Source: Anoplopoma fimbria
Taxonomy: Eukaryota; Chordata; Actinopteri; Perciformes; Anoplopomatidae
DNA: 64,000 nucleotides
Reading direction: 5' to 3'
NCBI RefSeq assembly: GCF_027596085.1
Contig: NC_072458.1
Coordinates: forward strand, 227,001-291,000
Translations under genes and position numbers: made by a program
The notes under the pieces: model-generated
What the model saw: only the letters and a program-made list of their open reading frames with translations
What the model was told of the DNA's origin: nothing
Database searches by the model: none
Shown here: positions 1 through 17,414 of the stretch, in pieces
How positions within the stretch are numbered: the first letter of the stretch is position 1
How the letters are laid out: the number at the start of each line of letters is the position of its first letter

Positions 1-1631
1 CTTTTGGCTTTGGTAAGAGTTGGATTGAAAGATGGGCCATCCAATAACCTGCAAGGTATTTTCTTTACAGTGCCTGCCTCTTTCCAAACAGTTTCCAATG
101 ATGGCTTCTCAGCTGATTCTATGTAAATAAATAAAACATCTTGCACTCCAGGTTAATACAGTGGTACTCTCCACTACTCTCTCTGGTACCCCATCCCCAT
201 CCTGCCCATGCCCAGATTCTTTAGATAATAAAATATACAACAGTGTAAAGAAAAAAATACCAAACTCTATTAAATTAATTAAATCATTTATTAAATTGTA
301 ACTTAAGGGCCTACACACTCACGCAGGTGTTATATCTGAAGGTTGATAGGTGTCTGCTTAGCTGTGCCCAGCTTCAACCTGAACAGCGGTTTAATCAGAT
401 CGTGTAATACCTGTGTATTTTAATGTTGCTGCTGATGGAGCTTATTTACTTTGTACACTTAATTTCAAGTTTGTTAGGTACACCAAAGTCAAACAAATGC
501 AACAGTCAACCCACTTGCATGACCAAATTAGAATTGTAAGAGCAACTTGCATACACGCCATACATGTTTGGATATTTAAACACCACAACCTGCAAGTTGT
601 AAGGAAATGCACCTGTGATGCTGCTATAGTCACATGACATTCTCCACTTCCTTTTCCATTAAGGCGGTCTATTTAAAGTGTGAAAGCTCCCCCCCCCTCA
701 CCTTACTCCAGCAGCTGCTGCTGCACTGCTGATTAGCCAACTTTGCAGAAACTTGTTAGCTGCACTCCTGTTGGTTCTAATAAAGCTAGCAGGCCCACTA
801 AGAGTTCAGCTATGTTGCCCCTAAAGGGTTTTGAGGAGAAACAACCCTGTTTTATTTTATTAGCCTTAACCTAACACTTTAGCCTGAGACTGGAGTTCTG
901 CTGTCCTGCTTAGCTTCACCTTGGGACATCATTGGCACCTTTTTAAGTGGATACCGGATCTTTCTGCTGACCTGCCGGGGAAGCACGGCCTCACTTCTCC
1001 TAGGTTGCTGTTTGTGTTAATGTCTTGGCTCTGTTCAGTCTGTGTTTGGAAATATGCTACAAGGTTGCTGAAGCTGCTCGTTGTTTGTTTTGCTCTCCCA
1101 GGTCTTTGTACTGGGCCATGTCATGGTGTCTGCCAGCTGATAACTTTTGCTGTAATGTCGCTGGCTGCTATCTGCCCGTTTTTTTTTTAATTCTTACCGT
1201 GGCTGAGCTAATTGTTTGACACATGTTTTTTTTCAAATTGCAATATGAATATTCATTGCGTCTTAATAAGTACATGGTTCCCGAATCACGTTTCATTGTT
1301 CTGGTTGTTTTGGCTTCAGAGTTGTAACAACATTGCTTTTATCTTTTGCACAGCTCATTCCCTGTTATATAAGCTTCACAGGGAGCTTTGCATGTGCACT
1401 TTGACCATTTACAAAAAGTAGTCCCATTCAGTTATTTCCTCATACTTCATAGCTATATTAAGCTAAGCATTAGATCAATATTTCAACTCAAAGCAACATG
1501 TTGCTTTCCTGTTTTTCCTATCATAATTACATCTAAACTGCAGAGCCCAACATGATTTGGTTGACTGAAAGCATTAATGTCCCAATTGCTATTGATTCTT
1601 AAACAATCACTAGGAAGTTGCCTGTATAGAC
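1..1631. other. Non-coding stretch, no gene recognised
   Basis: Only short open frames with no family motif are present. An eight-C run lies near 690. A TATA-like TCTATTTAAAG near 669-679 and an AATAAAG polyadenylation-like word near 778-784 sit about 100 bp apart, which is the spacing seen in some LTRs, but I could not find matching LTR ends. The remainder is AT-rich DNA without visible structure. Confidence 0.6.
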
Positions 1632-1875
1632 ACCAGGAAGTCACCCTAGGCCAAGAAATCATAACCCCCCGTAAAACCACAACGTCTTGTTTCCACATAT
1701 TGTTTTTTATGATGTGCAGATAGGCGGATTTGGTTATCTTTAGACAGAGCCAGGCTCTTTATGCTAAGCTAAGTTATCCAGTTTATGGCTTAAGCTTTAA
1801 TATTTACCATAAAGACATGAACTTGGTATCCATCTTTTGCAATCTAACTTTGCCAAAATGTTGAAATATTACAGT
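1632..1875 (+). repeat. Fragment of a palindromic percomorph interspersed repeat (half copy)
   Basis: The segment reads GGAAGTCACCCTAGGCCAAG, then a CCCCCCGTAAAACCACAAC core, then TTTAGACAGAGCCAGGCT, TTTATGCTAAGCTAAG and GGTATCCATC. I recognise this order from a very common unclassified percomorph repeat. Support inside the window is direct: the stretch from TAGGCGGATTTGG to GACAGAGCCA matches 21165-21195 at roughly four of five positions. This copy looks like one half of the element in plus orientation and is well diverged. Family name not known to me. Confidence 0.65.
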
Positions 1876-3555
1876 AAACTTATGTGTGACAAACACGATA
1901 CACTTGGATAAACATGTGCATCTGCTTCCTATTTTGCTTTATTAAAAGGAACAATAACGTTGAAAGTAATTTTAAGATAATCTTTTATTCATTTCACCAT
2001 CTGATATTCTGTCTTCCGCTCTGTTTGTGTTGGTGGAACACTGCTCTTTTCCTGCTTTGTGTCACAAAGCAAAACCCTTTAATTAACTCAAGTAATCTCT
2101 GTTTTCTTAAGAAATCCAACCTGCTTGAACACAACGTAAAATACAGGGTAGATGTTGACAGTAAGTATTTAATGTTGTAAGGATAGTAAGTGTGTATTTT
2201 GCATATGCCTGATTCAGGTCTACACTACAGAGGTAACACTTTTTCTCAAACAAAACCAGTCCAGAGCTGTTCCGGCAACTTTCAAGGACCTCAGCAAAAG
2301 TGTCTGTTTTACCGACGTAATGCAAAGATGTGTCAAATTGTCAGTTAGACAATATCCCTGGATTTAATTGGTGCATACATCATATGCACCTGTTTTTGTT
2401 GAATAGCAAATTCAAATCAAATGTACGGGAGATCAACTGCAAGACAAACCAAAGGCTGTTATATCTTAATTTCCTGTGTTATGTTTGGGTTTCCCTACTT
2501 GCAGTTATCACCGCTGGCTTGGCTTAAGGATGCATAACTGAGAAGGATGGTGCAATAAATCAACACACTTGCCGAAAACCAAACATAACCAGAATGCCAA
2601 CTTTCATCCCTTTGCGGAAAGAGAGGATGTTAATTGGTTGGACAGAGCAGCAGTTTAGCCCGACTGTTTGATCTCAAAAGAACAAAAGTCTTAAATGCCC
2701 CGGGGGACCCGAGAAAGGAAAGCTAGTCTGACATCAAATGACATCAGCTGGAAGAATATATTTTCATGTGGTGTTCTGTCTCCCCTGTACATACACTCGA
2801 AACAGAAGATGACGTGTTCTGATCTCCATCTGAAGACTAAAAGTCTGTCTGAATAAGTCTGCCCACTTTTTTTAAGGCTATTTTAAGAAGCTGCAATTTC
2901 GTCTCACTCAACTTTACTGTCTCCTCAAACACGGTCCGAACGCACAAAGCACTTGACATTATCATAAGTGGATGAGACGGGAAGATTCTGGGTCAGTTAG
3001 ATGTCGGGAGCTCTGATTGCTGTGTCTGATTGGATGCTCCTTCATACAAAAAAACAAAAAAAAACACCTGAGCCCTATGTGTCACATTACTCCCACTAAA
3101 TATAAGTCATGGGTCATTATCAGTCAGTGAATAATGCACACACAGGATGCTTGGGGTACCAGTCACTTGTCTTTGTTGTGCTCAGTGGGAAGCTGGGGCT
3201 GTAATTAAACAAAGTTAATTTGACTCTGCTTGTGGAGTAAAGGATCTTTTCATCACAAAGACAATATACTTGCCTCTTGCCTGATTGATGTTATAGGATA
3301 ATGTGTGCTGGTGTGTATTTTGTGAGGGTGTGTGACTAATCTATTGTGCAGCTGTGAATGGCCTTCCTATGACAGCCCTCTCCTCCATCTGCCTCAGTTG
3401 CCATGATACATCACAGATGTGCTCCCTTGTCGCCTCACCTTCCTTATCTGTTTACAGCATTTTTCAGCAAAGGGACAGGCTCAATTATAGATCTGAAAAC
3501 ACCAACTGCTATCAGGGAAAAGGTTATGAAAGTGTTTTTTAAGCATTGTCTGCCG
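1876..3555. other. Non-coding stretch, nothing recognised
   Basis: AT-rich, complex DNA without long open frames, microsatellites or repeat families that I can identify. A short A-rich run lies near 3050. A stretch near 2540-2600 could be a worn repeat but shows no diagnostic end. Confidence 0.55.
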
Positions 3556-3879
3556 GCACCTTTGTCCTCTTGAGCGGCGTTAGAAAAAATCTGCCAGAAA
3601 TATGACACCACATGGACACACTGCTTAAACCCGGTGTAATGGGCGGATGATTGGTATTGAGGTTTCTAAACGGCGTCTGAAAGATACTGCTTTTCAAAGC
3701 ATATAATATTAATGCAACTTGAATCGGAGTGAACTAAAAGGCGAGCACGATCGCGTTCGATTTGCTGCAGAGTAACAGCCAGCATCTTTGATGCAGCAGG
3801 CAAGAGTGATGCAAGCAGCCTTCCAAATTTGTTCAAAAATAGTTTCTTGGAGGGGCACGGTGAACTTCTGATTGGTGCC

Positions 3880-3880
<1 letters not shown>
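3556..3880. promoter_or_regulatory. Candidate conserved non-coding element upstream of a CpG-rich island
   Basis: High-complexity sequence with several CpGs (GAGCGGCGTTAG, AAACGGCGTCTG, ACGATCGCGTTCG), homeobox-type words (TGATTGG, ATATTAATGCAA) and no low-complexity DNA. It runs directly into the GC-rich island that follows, which fits a distal promoter or enhancer. This is inferred from composition only. Confidence 0.3.
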
Positions 3881-5714
<1,834 letters not shown>

Positions 5715-6310
5715 GGGGCCAGTTGTATAAATGATGCGTACGTCTTATCACATAAACTGGGATTCATAAAGGAAGAATGTGTGCATAAGCCTGCTTCAAA
5801 CCAGCGTACACATGGTTTCAGCTGAGATAGCTGCAGGTGAGACTGTTTAGGTTGTTTACCAATTTCACTGATACTTATTACTTCTGTGGTCTAAACAGAG
5901 TTATCTGTCAAAAGCACATTTATTAACTTCAAATTATTTATGAGGAATGAATTTCATCATTTTGAGTCATCATTTAAATGTTAATGATCGCTGAATTTTA
6001 TCCTGAACCATGTTGTGAATAAATCATTGATCTTCCTTCTGATGTTTGATAATAAAAATGAGAATTTACTACAATGATGGTTTGCAGAAACATGTGACGT
6101 ATTTGTGGTATGGACACTACAAATGACCACAGATGCTCTGGCACTAGAGAACCGATGTGACGACGAAATTCCACATCTTTGCCCTATTTATCATTGACAG
6201 GTTTATTGAGTGGTGGAGCGGGCACAAATATTGATATGCAAATAGTCTTTTAAGGAGCATTTCAACATCCATTTATGCCTTACTTTGGGGGTGGAAATCA
6301 GGCTTGTGCC
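5715..6310. mobile_element. Possible non-autonomous DNA transposon remnant
   Basis: The block opens with CCAGTTGTATAAATGATGCG and ATAAACTGGGATTCATAAA and includes TTGATATGCAAATAG and CATTTATGCC near its right side. These phrases remind me of PIF-Harbinger-derived repeats of fish genomes in which wordings such as 'TTTATAAATCC' and 'ATTTGCAT' recur. I could not find terminal inverted repeats or a target duplication, so both the class and the borders are guesses. Confidence 0.3.
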
Positions 6311-7721
6311 ACAACAATCCAAAACATTATGTATCACAATGAGTTTAAAGGATATGGTCCTAAGATTTTCTTTCTAATATCAGATAAACAAACACTCTCT
6401 TTCCATCATTGTACCTTGTGTACTACATTAGGCATGAAAATACCTAAGTAACCAACTAAGCACATTTCAGGCAAGGAAATACTTACTTGTAGCAGTGCTG
6501 GTAGTGCCAACCATTGTACTGCCATGAAATTACAGCCCGGAGAAAGTGTAAGATGTAAAGACACACCAAGATTTAAGAAACATTCAGAAGGCCATCTTGT
6601 TTTGAGGAGGCGGATGTTTGTTTAAAACAGGAACATGCTGCCATTATCCCAAATTAGTAGCAAAGTGGTCAAAGAGCACAATTGAGCTTGTCAGCCAAAT
6701 AGACACTGCCAGACAGAAATGAACCATTAGTACTTGAGGCACTAATTGGACATTATTAATAAATTACATTATAAGGTTCACATTTTAGTTTAGAACAGTT
6801 AATGCTTTTTTTTTTTTAAATTTTTTATAAAACCTCTTACCAAAACTGCCTTTCCTTTCGTGGTCATTATACCTCCTCACTAGAAAATAGCTTTTGACAA
6901 AGAAGCTGGTTGAATAGGAGAGAGTATAGAGGCACAGTGATTACTAGCACCCTCATTGATAAGTTGCCATGTCAGTTTTGGCACTGTGCAGGAGAACATT
7001 TTGAATCAGCTAGATGGTGTGCATATCAAATGGAGAGGAGTGCAATGTCACCGAGAGATGAGCAGCTCTCAGATGAGACAACACTGTTAGCCATTGAGAG
7101 AGAAAAAAAAAAGCTACACAAACAAACAAACCAAAAATGCACAATAATGAGCATTCCCCTGACTGATTTGTTTGCATAACTCATCAGCTTCCACCACTGT
7201 CTTTTCAGTACCCTCCCATGAGTACCTGCTGTGCAAAGTTTGCAAGCAGAAGTTTGTTGGTTCTGTGGGCTGTTTTCTCAAAACTGTCGGTTTGAAGGAG
7301 AAAAATAGATCTTGCAGGGCCTGAATGTGTTCTGACTAGAGTTTATAAGATGGTGCAATGATAAGCCATATTTGATCACGACTGAATAAGTTATGGGTCT
7401 GATAAAGAAGAGATACAGTCAGAAATATGCAATTTAAAGGAGGCAAGCAGCGGGATTCTCCAGCAGTATGATCTTGCGTTTGCTTTATTGTTTAATGATG
7501 ACATCATTCTGACTGTGAACCCCACAATGTGTCATTGCCACACTGTACAATATGTTGTGACATCCCAGTGAAATCCATATGCTACAGACTTTCACAAGGG
7601 CTCATTCTCTCGCTGCTGACTCCACTCCAACCCAAATGTACACAGGGATTTACTGAGCTGTTCATCTGTTCATTTCTATTCCTCTATACCTGTCACAGAG
7701 GAGGTACACGAGGTTGCCAAG
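6311..7721. other. Non-coding stretch, nothing recognised
   Basis: AT-rich DNA with a T-run near 6807-6816 and an A-run near 7107-7114. No gene, RNA gene or repeat family was recognised. Confidence 0.55.
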
Positions 7722-11580
<3,859 letters not shown>

Positions 11581-11584
11581 TCAA

Positions 11585-11690
11585 AAATGATGTTGCTCGG
11601 AGCGCTGGCGGAGACTGGGGAGCCTGTCTTTAACTTTGTAATCTAACTTTATAATTAATTAATTTCTCACACGAGTTGAACTCTCTGACA
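11585..11690. promoter_or_regulatory. Candidate regulatory segment with stacked TAATTA sites
   Basis: GCTCGGAGCGCTGGCGGAG is followed by TTATAATTAATTAATTTC, so CpG-containing complex DNA sits next to overlapping TAATTA homeodomain cores. Composition only; no cross-species evidence is available. Confidence 0.25.
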
Positions 11691-12069
11691 TTTTGAAAAA
11701 TTAATCTCATTGTTATTTGTGATTCCCAAGAAGAACACATGGGCAGAATTGCAAATTAGCACATAGGTGCAGCTGTAAATATGTAAGTAAATTCCATGTG
11801 TCTGCTAGACATGTCTAAAAGTGACTGCAGTTTACACGCACGGTCACTCTGGTGAGTTGCAACCTGTCAATCAAACCTCCAATTTTTAATGGAATTTAAT
11901 GGAACATCCACATCTGTCATTACAGCTGCTGGCAGTAGAGAAAATATGGATACAAAAATGAAGGCAAAATATGGCAGAATTCTAGAATAAACCAACTAAA
12001 TCTATAAAAGTTGAATGTTAGTGTCTGCAAAAAAACAACAAGCTCTCCTGTCTGGTGACGTCAGACCTC
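11691..12069. other. Non-coding stretch, nothing recognised
   Basis: AT-rich sequence without a gene or recognisable repeat. A local near-duplication of TTTAATGGAA occurs around 11885-11902. Confidence 0.5.
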
Positions 12070-12540
12070 ACAGAGCTACACAAAAGAAACCAAAAGTGCA
12101 ACAGAATAGACCGAGTAAAACAATGACGAGACAAAAAAGTTGACAATAAATGGAAATGGGTACTTTGAGGAGCTGCTTGGGACTTACTGTGAAGGAAAGA
12201 CTGAGACGGGAATATATAGAGATTTGAAGAAAGGAAATGGAGCATACGAAAAGAATTGAAACGACTTGAGAACTAAGATGGAAAAAGACGAAAGGGACAA
12301 AGCCACTGAGAGACTGTAGAGACGGGAAAAAATGAGGAGAGAATGAGGGAGGAGGGCAGAACAAAAGACTCTGGTGATCGAAAGACCAGCTAAAGAAAGA
12401 AACACTCCAGTTGAAACAGCTGAGAATGATGGAGGAAGACCGGCGCAAATGTACAGAATCGCAATGAGGGATATTGACAGATGTGGAGAATGGAAGCAGA
12501 GGAGAACTAGCTTTGTGCAGGGGAAATGGAAAATGAACCT
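12070..12540. other. Purine-strand tract (A/G-biased plus strand)
   Basis: For roughly 450 bp the plus strand is dominated by A and G, for example GAAGAAAGGAAATGG, GGAAAAAATGAGGAGAG and GAGGGAGGAGGGCAG. It is irregular rather than a simple repeat. The bias leaves the minus strand open for 126 codons (12448-12068) giving a Ser/Phe/Leu-rich product with no domain. I read that frame as a compositional artefact. Possible explanations are a decayed GA microsatellite or a strand-biased regulatory or transcribed tract. Confidence 0.6.
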
Positions 12541-13689
12541 AAAAAACCAAAAATCTTTAAAAGACTATCAGCATATTTCTTCTAACAAGCCCACTTATCT
12601 AACCTTTAGGCAAACAACAAATAAATCAATTTCTCATACTGTATCCTTCAAGTGGGGTTTGGGTAGCCATTCATTCACAGCCAATCAAATGGCTGCCTGA
12701 GGAATTTTCAAAGGTCATGTCATCCTTCTTTTGGGATATTTTTCTCCAGACGTGTTTGCTTGAGGAGCTGCACAGTTTGGACACTTAACTTTTTATTCAC
12801 AGTGTGAAAGTGAGGAATGAACACTGACACTGATGATCCAGGATAGTGTATGTCTTATTCTGGCTAAAAATGAATCTATCTTATTACTTTATACTTTTAG
12901 AGCTGTTTTAATAATTCAGAAATCGACTGCTGGATGAAGATGTAATGTCAGCATTTTGGTTGCAGCAGAGGTATTTAGCATCAAACATGCACAATTAATG
13001 TTTCATATTTTCATAAAGTTTGGCTTGTCAGTTGGAAATTAGTTTGTTTTTTTTCTGCCAAAGGAAATGCCCTACCATTTTATATCAAATATTGTTTATT
13101 ATTAATCTGAAACTACACTTTTTTTTACTATCGCTTTTGTTTTAGTGGTTTTAATATGAACGTGTGTGTGCTAACGAGAGAGACGGCGTGAAAATAGGCA
13201 GTGAGATATATGTGTGAAGGATTTGTACTGTTTGTCAATAAGGCCAAAAATGTGGGCCTTTGGTTATTCATCTCCTCCTTCCTAGCATTGTGTCCTTACA
13301 AATCCTCTTCAAAATCTATTCCAACAGGCCTGGCAAGTGGTAGTGATGCATTAACACTGAATTTTGCTGCCTCAGAGACCACCAGCCCCACAAAAGACAG
13401 AGTGATAGAGACACTAGAAGCCTGAAGGATAAAAAAAAAAAAGAAAGAAAAGAATTCAGCCACCCTGGACCAACAGTAAAATATGTTTATTGCCTTTGGG
13501 ATCTAAATGTACTCTATGACTCGGCTTTCAACAACAGACCTTGTTTAAAACAAGAGAAAAACGCACACCTACACTTGACAACGGCGGCACAGAGCACAAT
13601 GCCGTGAAGCATCCACCATCCCACTCCTTGCCACGTCCCGTTTTGCACTGCCAGCCCACAAATTTATTTTAGTTCCTCCTCTCCCTGCA
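12541..13689. other. Non-coding stretch, nothing recognised
   Basis: An A-rich AAAAAAAAAAAAGAAAG run sits near 13429-13442. The frame 13201-13425 (74 codons) has no recognisable motif. No repeat family identified. Confidence 0.55.
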
Positions 13690-13812
13690 ATGGAAAAAGA
13701 GTTGCTGTTGCTAATGGAGACATCCCATTAACCGGAGACGATAAAGAGACGGGTCGGAGAGGATCACGGTGACCACTTCGGCTCATCATTAAGCCGGCTT
13801 GAATTTAAAGAC
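13690..13812. promoter_or_regulatory. Candidate conserved non-coding element
   Basis: Complex, CpG-containing sequence (ACCGGAGACGATAAAGAGAC, GGGTCGGAGAGG) with CCCATTAACC and CATCATTAAGCC homeobox-like words and the perfect 10-bp palindrome AAGCCGGCTT at about 13792-13801. It differs from the plain AT-rich DNA on both sides. Not verified by alignment. Confidence 0.3.
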
Positions 13813-14499
13813 CTTAGTGTGTGGCATGCCAGATCAAGGAAGAAAAGCGGCACTTTCACAAACGAACATACAGTTAATTGGGGGGCAGCAGTTCAAAAAT
13901 TCTTCAAATCTGTGGATGCTGGCCCAGATCGTGGCCTGTGGTATCTATTTCTTTCACTCTTTGACTAAATGGCAGGTTTGTTATTGTGTCTAGTAAGCTC
14001 GTTGGCCTAAGAGACAATTGGTTGATGTGGTACATTTTATTTCATGATGTCTGAAAAGGGAGAGAAGGGCATAACTAGAATTTTTTTGGAGATGGATGCT
14101 ATGCAATTATTTTGAGTTATGCAAACGTGTGTTCGCCGCATGAGTCACAGCCTGTGTGGGTGGTATTTTTCCTTAGTCCTTTGAATGCAACAAAGTGCTC
14201 TGTCACTTCGTGCAATGGAACCCCACAGGAAGACACAAAAACCTTCGGTGGAGGACAAAGAAAAATAATACAAGCAAACAATCACAAGAGGAAGAGATTC
14301 AATACAGATTATTTCTTTGCATATTGTTTTGCCATTTGTTATTCCTGGACTTGTTCTGTGTCACAGCGAACAAGTGAACCTCAGAAAAACAAAAAGCTAG
14401 CTTGCTGTAAGACCAAAACCCAACGCACTGCTTTTGAAGGGCATGTTCCCTTCTAACGTGATTGATGTAAACATGGTGAGGCATTAAACCAGCAATATA
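13813..14499. other. Non-coding stretch, nothing recognised
   Basis: The open frame at 14112-14456 has no domain or splice context that I can defend. No repeats seen. Confidence 0.5.
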
Positions 14500-14830
14500 A
14501 AACATGCTTATGTGCACTTGTCACGCTTTTTTTCGATTGGCTCGGCGTGTGCTCTTGGCACAGTGTACGGATAACGCTCATGTCCATACATTACAGCATG
14601 GCTCCGACGATAGCTCGTATCCGGCAAAGTTAATCCAAACGGGGAACTTCTCTTTTGATTTATACACGTGTCAGGCGTAGTAGGGCTCTTGGCACCGCCG
14701 TGCATGAACAAAGGTGGAAATTATGTGTGATGTAATTCACGAGGACAGAATGGACGGCCATAAAGGGATCCGAGTGGTGACGGCCTGAGAGGGAGGACAT
14801 GAGGTAACACATCTCCTACTGTTGCACTTC
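14500..14830. promoter_or_regulatory. Candidate conserved non-coding element
   Basis: A CpG-containing, non-repetitive block with words such as GATTGGCTCGGCG, CCGACGATAGCTCG, an AACAAAG SOX-type site at 14707-14713, and GATGTAATTCACGAGGAC. CpG is otherwise rare nearby, so its retention suggests constraint. This is inference from composition. Confidence 0.3.
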
Positions 14831-15394
14831 ATCTCAAAGATGTACCTTACACTCGGCTATTAATATTTCCTTCATGGAGAATCTGACACCGTGGGTATCT
14901 GGGGGGCTGAAGAGTGTATTTTCAACATCTGTGCCCTCACTGAGCAGCACTTATTTGGAAAAAAAACTTATTTTTCTTTTTCCATTCATTATGCAGATCT
15001 ATTTAAACCACCTAATAATCGAGACATAAGGGTATAGATCGGTGAGAAGTGAAGCACACAGAGCATCAGCAACTTTGGCCTACAAGGAATTCAGTTTGTT
15101 ATTTTGAGTCGTTTGCGTTCTCTTTGTCAGCATTCTTTTCTTTTATTGTATCCCCTGGGCTTCATCTCAGTCTTTTACACAAATAATCACAGAATGTATT
15201 TGTGTTTGGTTGCGTCTCTGCTCGGCTTCTGTGTCTCATACTCTGTGGGTTTTGACTCAGGTGTGGCCAACTGGCTGCATGTTGCCGTTGTGGCACCAGA
15301 GTGTCCCCTGGTATTCAGTCCGAGTGTCTGGCGGCTGAACGCTGGCCAGGGACTTTGTGCATATGAATATTTGTGTTTATAAATGTGTCACCAT
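14831..15394. other. Non-coding stretch, nothing recognised
   Basis: No gene or repeat identified. The frame at 15104-15382 has no recognisable domain. Confidence 0.5.
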
Positions 15395-15398
15395 GAGT

Positions 15399-15467
<69 letters not shown>

Positions 15468-15477
15468 CGTGCATGTG
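15395..15477. repeat. (GT)n microsatellite with GTGC tail
   Basis: The core GT array spans 15407-15463, preceded by GAGTGTGTGTTT and followed by CGTGCGTGCATGTG. Alternating purine and pyrimidine across the tail makes it a Z-DNA candidate. Confidence 0.95.
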
Positions 15478-17128
15478 TTTTATTTAAGATGAGAGAGCCT
15501 TGAAACTGTATATATTTAAATCTATATATATTTATTGCCAACATCAGCAGCAACATAGCCAAAGCTTTTTTTGGGGGGTCTTTTAATGATTTATATGCCT
15601 TTTGAAATGGATTGGAACTAATGTATTTTCCAGTTTTAATCTTGTGATTGCATATCCATGTTTTTCTCACTTGTCAAGCCCATCTACAGGCAAACATTTG
15701 CATCACAACACTCAAGACGATGGAGAGATACCACCAATATTTACCCAGTCTCACTCACCCGTGCCAACATTTAAACAAAGAGAAAAAAGAGAATGAATGT
15801 AAATCAAACAATAAAAGAAACAATAAAACTGGTAAAAATACAAGATGAGAATTAACCGAGGGAAGAATTGGAAATGACGTTGGATTGCTATTCCAGCCCC
15901 TCTGCAGAAAAGGGACTGGTAGTGACAGATGAGCTCATACATCACACACACCACAGCGCTGACAGCTGCCACTGTCGCAGCTCAACTCCGACCCTTCAGC
16001 TTCATTCATCTGACTGCCTGTGTGAACACATTCCAGGCAAGTGTTCGCCTCTACTGACATGGAAACGTAACCACACACACACACTTACACAGGCGCCTCA
16101 TGCCTCAGCTAGCAAAGTCTCACATTTATCTGTCGCTGCATGTTCGTGCTTATACAGCACACACATGCATGCACCTTCATAGACACACGGGGGTATTCCT
16201 ATGGGTTAAATCCCCTTATTCTCCATTTTCCAAGTCCAGTGGCCCTGCAAGTGGGTTAATAGTGTGCAGGGGGCCCGGACGGACCCTCTCACATTGGCTA
16301 ATGTTGGGTACGTTTAGTGTGAAAATGCCAAATTGACCTCACTCAGGTACCCCCATTACTCACACCACCTCTGCACAAGTGTTCCCAGATTCCTCATGTG
16401 GGTATGTCTTGGGTTTTTTTGTTTGTCGGTTTTGATGCATCAGACCCAGTCTCTTCCACATTGGTCATATATCACCTGGAGGAAATGACTGAAACTAAAA
16501 CTATTACTGTTATATTGGCTTCACATTCAGGTCTTGTTCGTGACCCATGTTGAAGCGGTGTACCCGACAACTCTGAGTAGTTTTATCAAGATTGTTTTGG
16601 GCACACTAGCCGCATGGCCCTGGGGGGATGGTAATGTCCGTGAGGTTGGTTGGTCGGGTGATCCACCACTTTGGTTCTCACTGAAATATATCAACAAGTA
16701 CTGGGTGAACTGCCATGACATTTTGTACAGACATTCATGATGTGTGTCTCGGGGTACTTTCTCACGTTCCTCTGAATGAGTTTTCTTTATCCATTTTAAA
16801 ATTGATAAAGAACTCTTGTTTCTCTCTCTCCAGGCAATGGAATGTACTGCATTGATTAATTACCACAACACATGACATGATCCATGTCAGTTCGAAAGAT
16901 CGTGATGAAATTATTTCTCTTATGATAGATTTATTTATTATAAGGCAGTAAAATAAAGTATAATAATTTCCTCTGATTCGAGTGGAGATTGTTTTATTTA
17001 TTTTATTTCACGCAATGAGGCCGTCTATGATTCATGACAGTGCAGTAAACTATGCACTCAGGAGTGCTCGGCTAAAATCACCCAAACTCAAACCAAAGCA
17101 AGGATTTACTGCACCACTAAGATTGGCA
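15478..17128. other. Non-coding stretch, nothing recognised
   Basis: AT-rich DNA with a short ACACACACACTTACAC patch near 16071-16092. No gene, RNA gene or known repeat was recognised. The complex piece around 16540-16700 has no reading frame with a motif. Confidence 0.55.
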
Positions 17129-17159
17129 TTTTTTCTTTTTTTTTTTTTTTTTTTTTTTT
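17129..17159. repeat. Poly-T tract
   Basis: Some 30 bp of T with a single C. It could be the A-tail of a minus-strand retrosequence, but no body is recognisable beside it. Confidence 0.9.
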
Positions 17160-17414
17160 CAATTAAATTTTATGGTAGTTGATTTCCCTGATTAGCACAG
17201 ATTAAACCAAAGGGGGGGTGGGGGGATTAATCAGTGAAATCAGATGGAGTGTAGAGTGAAACTTGAATGAAAAGCTGCAGACTCTTGGCACACCATGACC
17301 TTCCGGTTGAGACCTTCTGCTCTGTGTAGTATGTACTTAAGCCCATCGAAGCACTCGACCTAAATGATAGCTCTGTTTTCATATTTCAGAGGTGAGTGCA
17401 CCCTAGTTCCACCT

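Noticed and set aside
12068..12448. 126-codon minus-strand frame, Ser/Phe/Leu-rich, membrane-like
   Set aside because: Open because of the purine-strand bias; composition alone explains its hydrophobicity.
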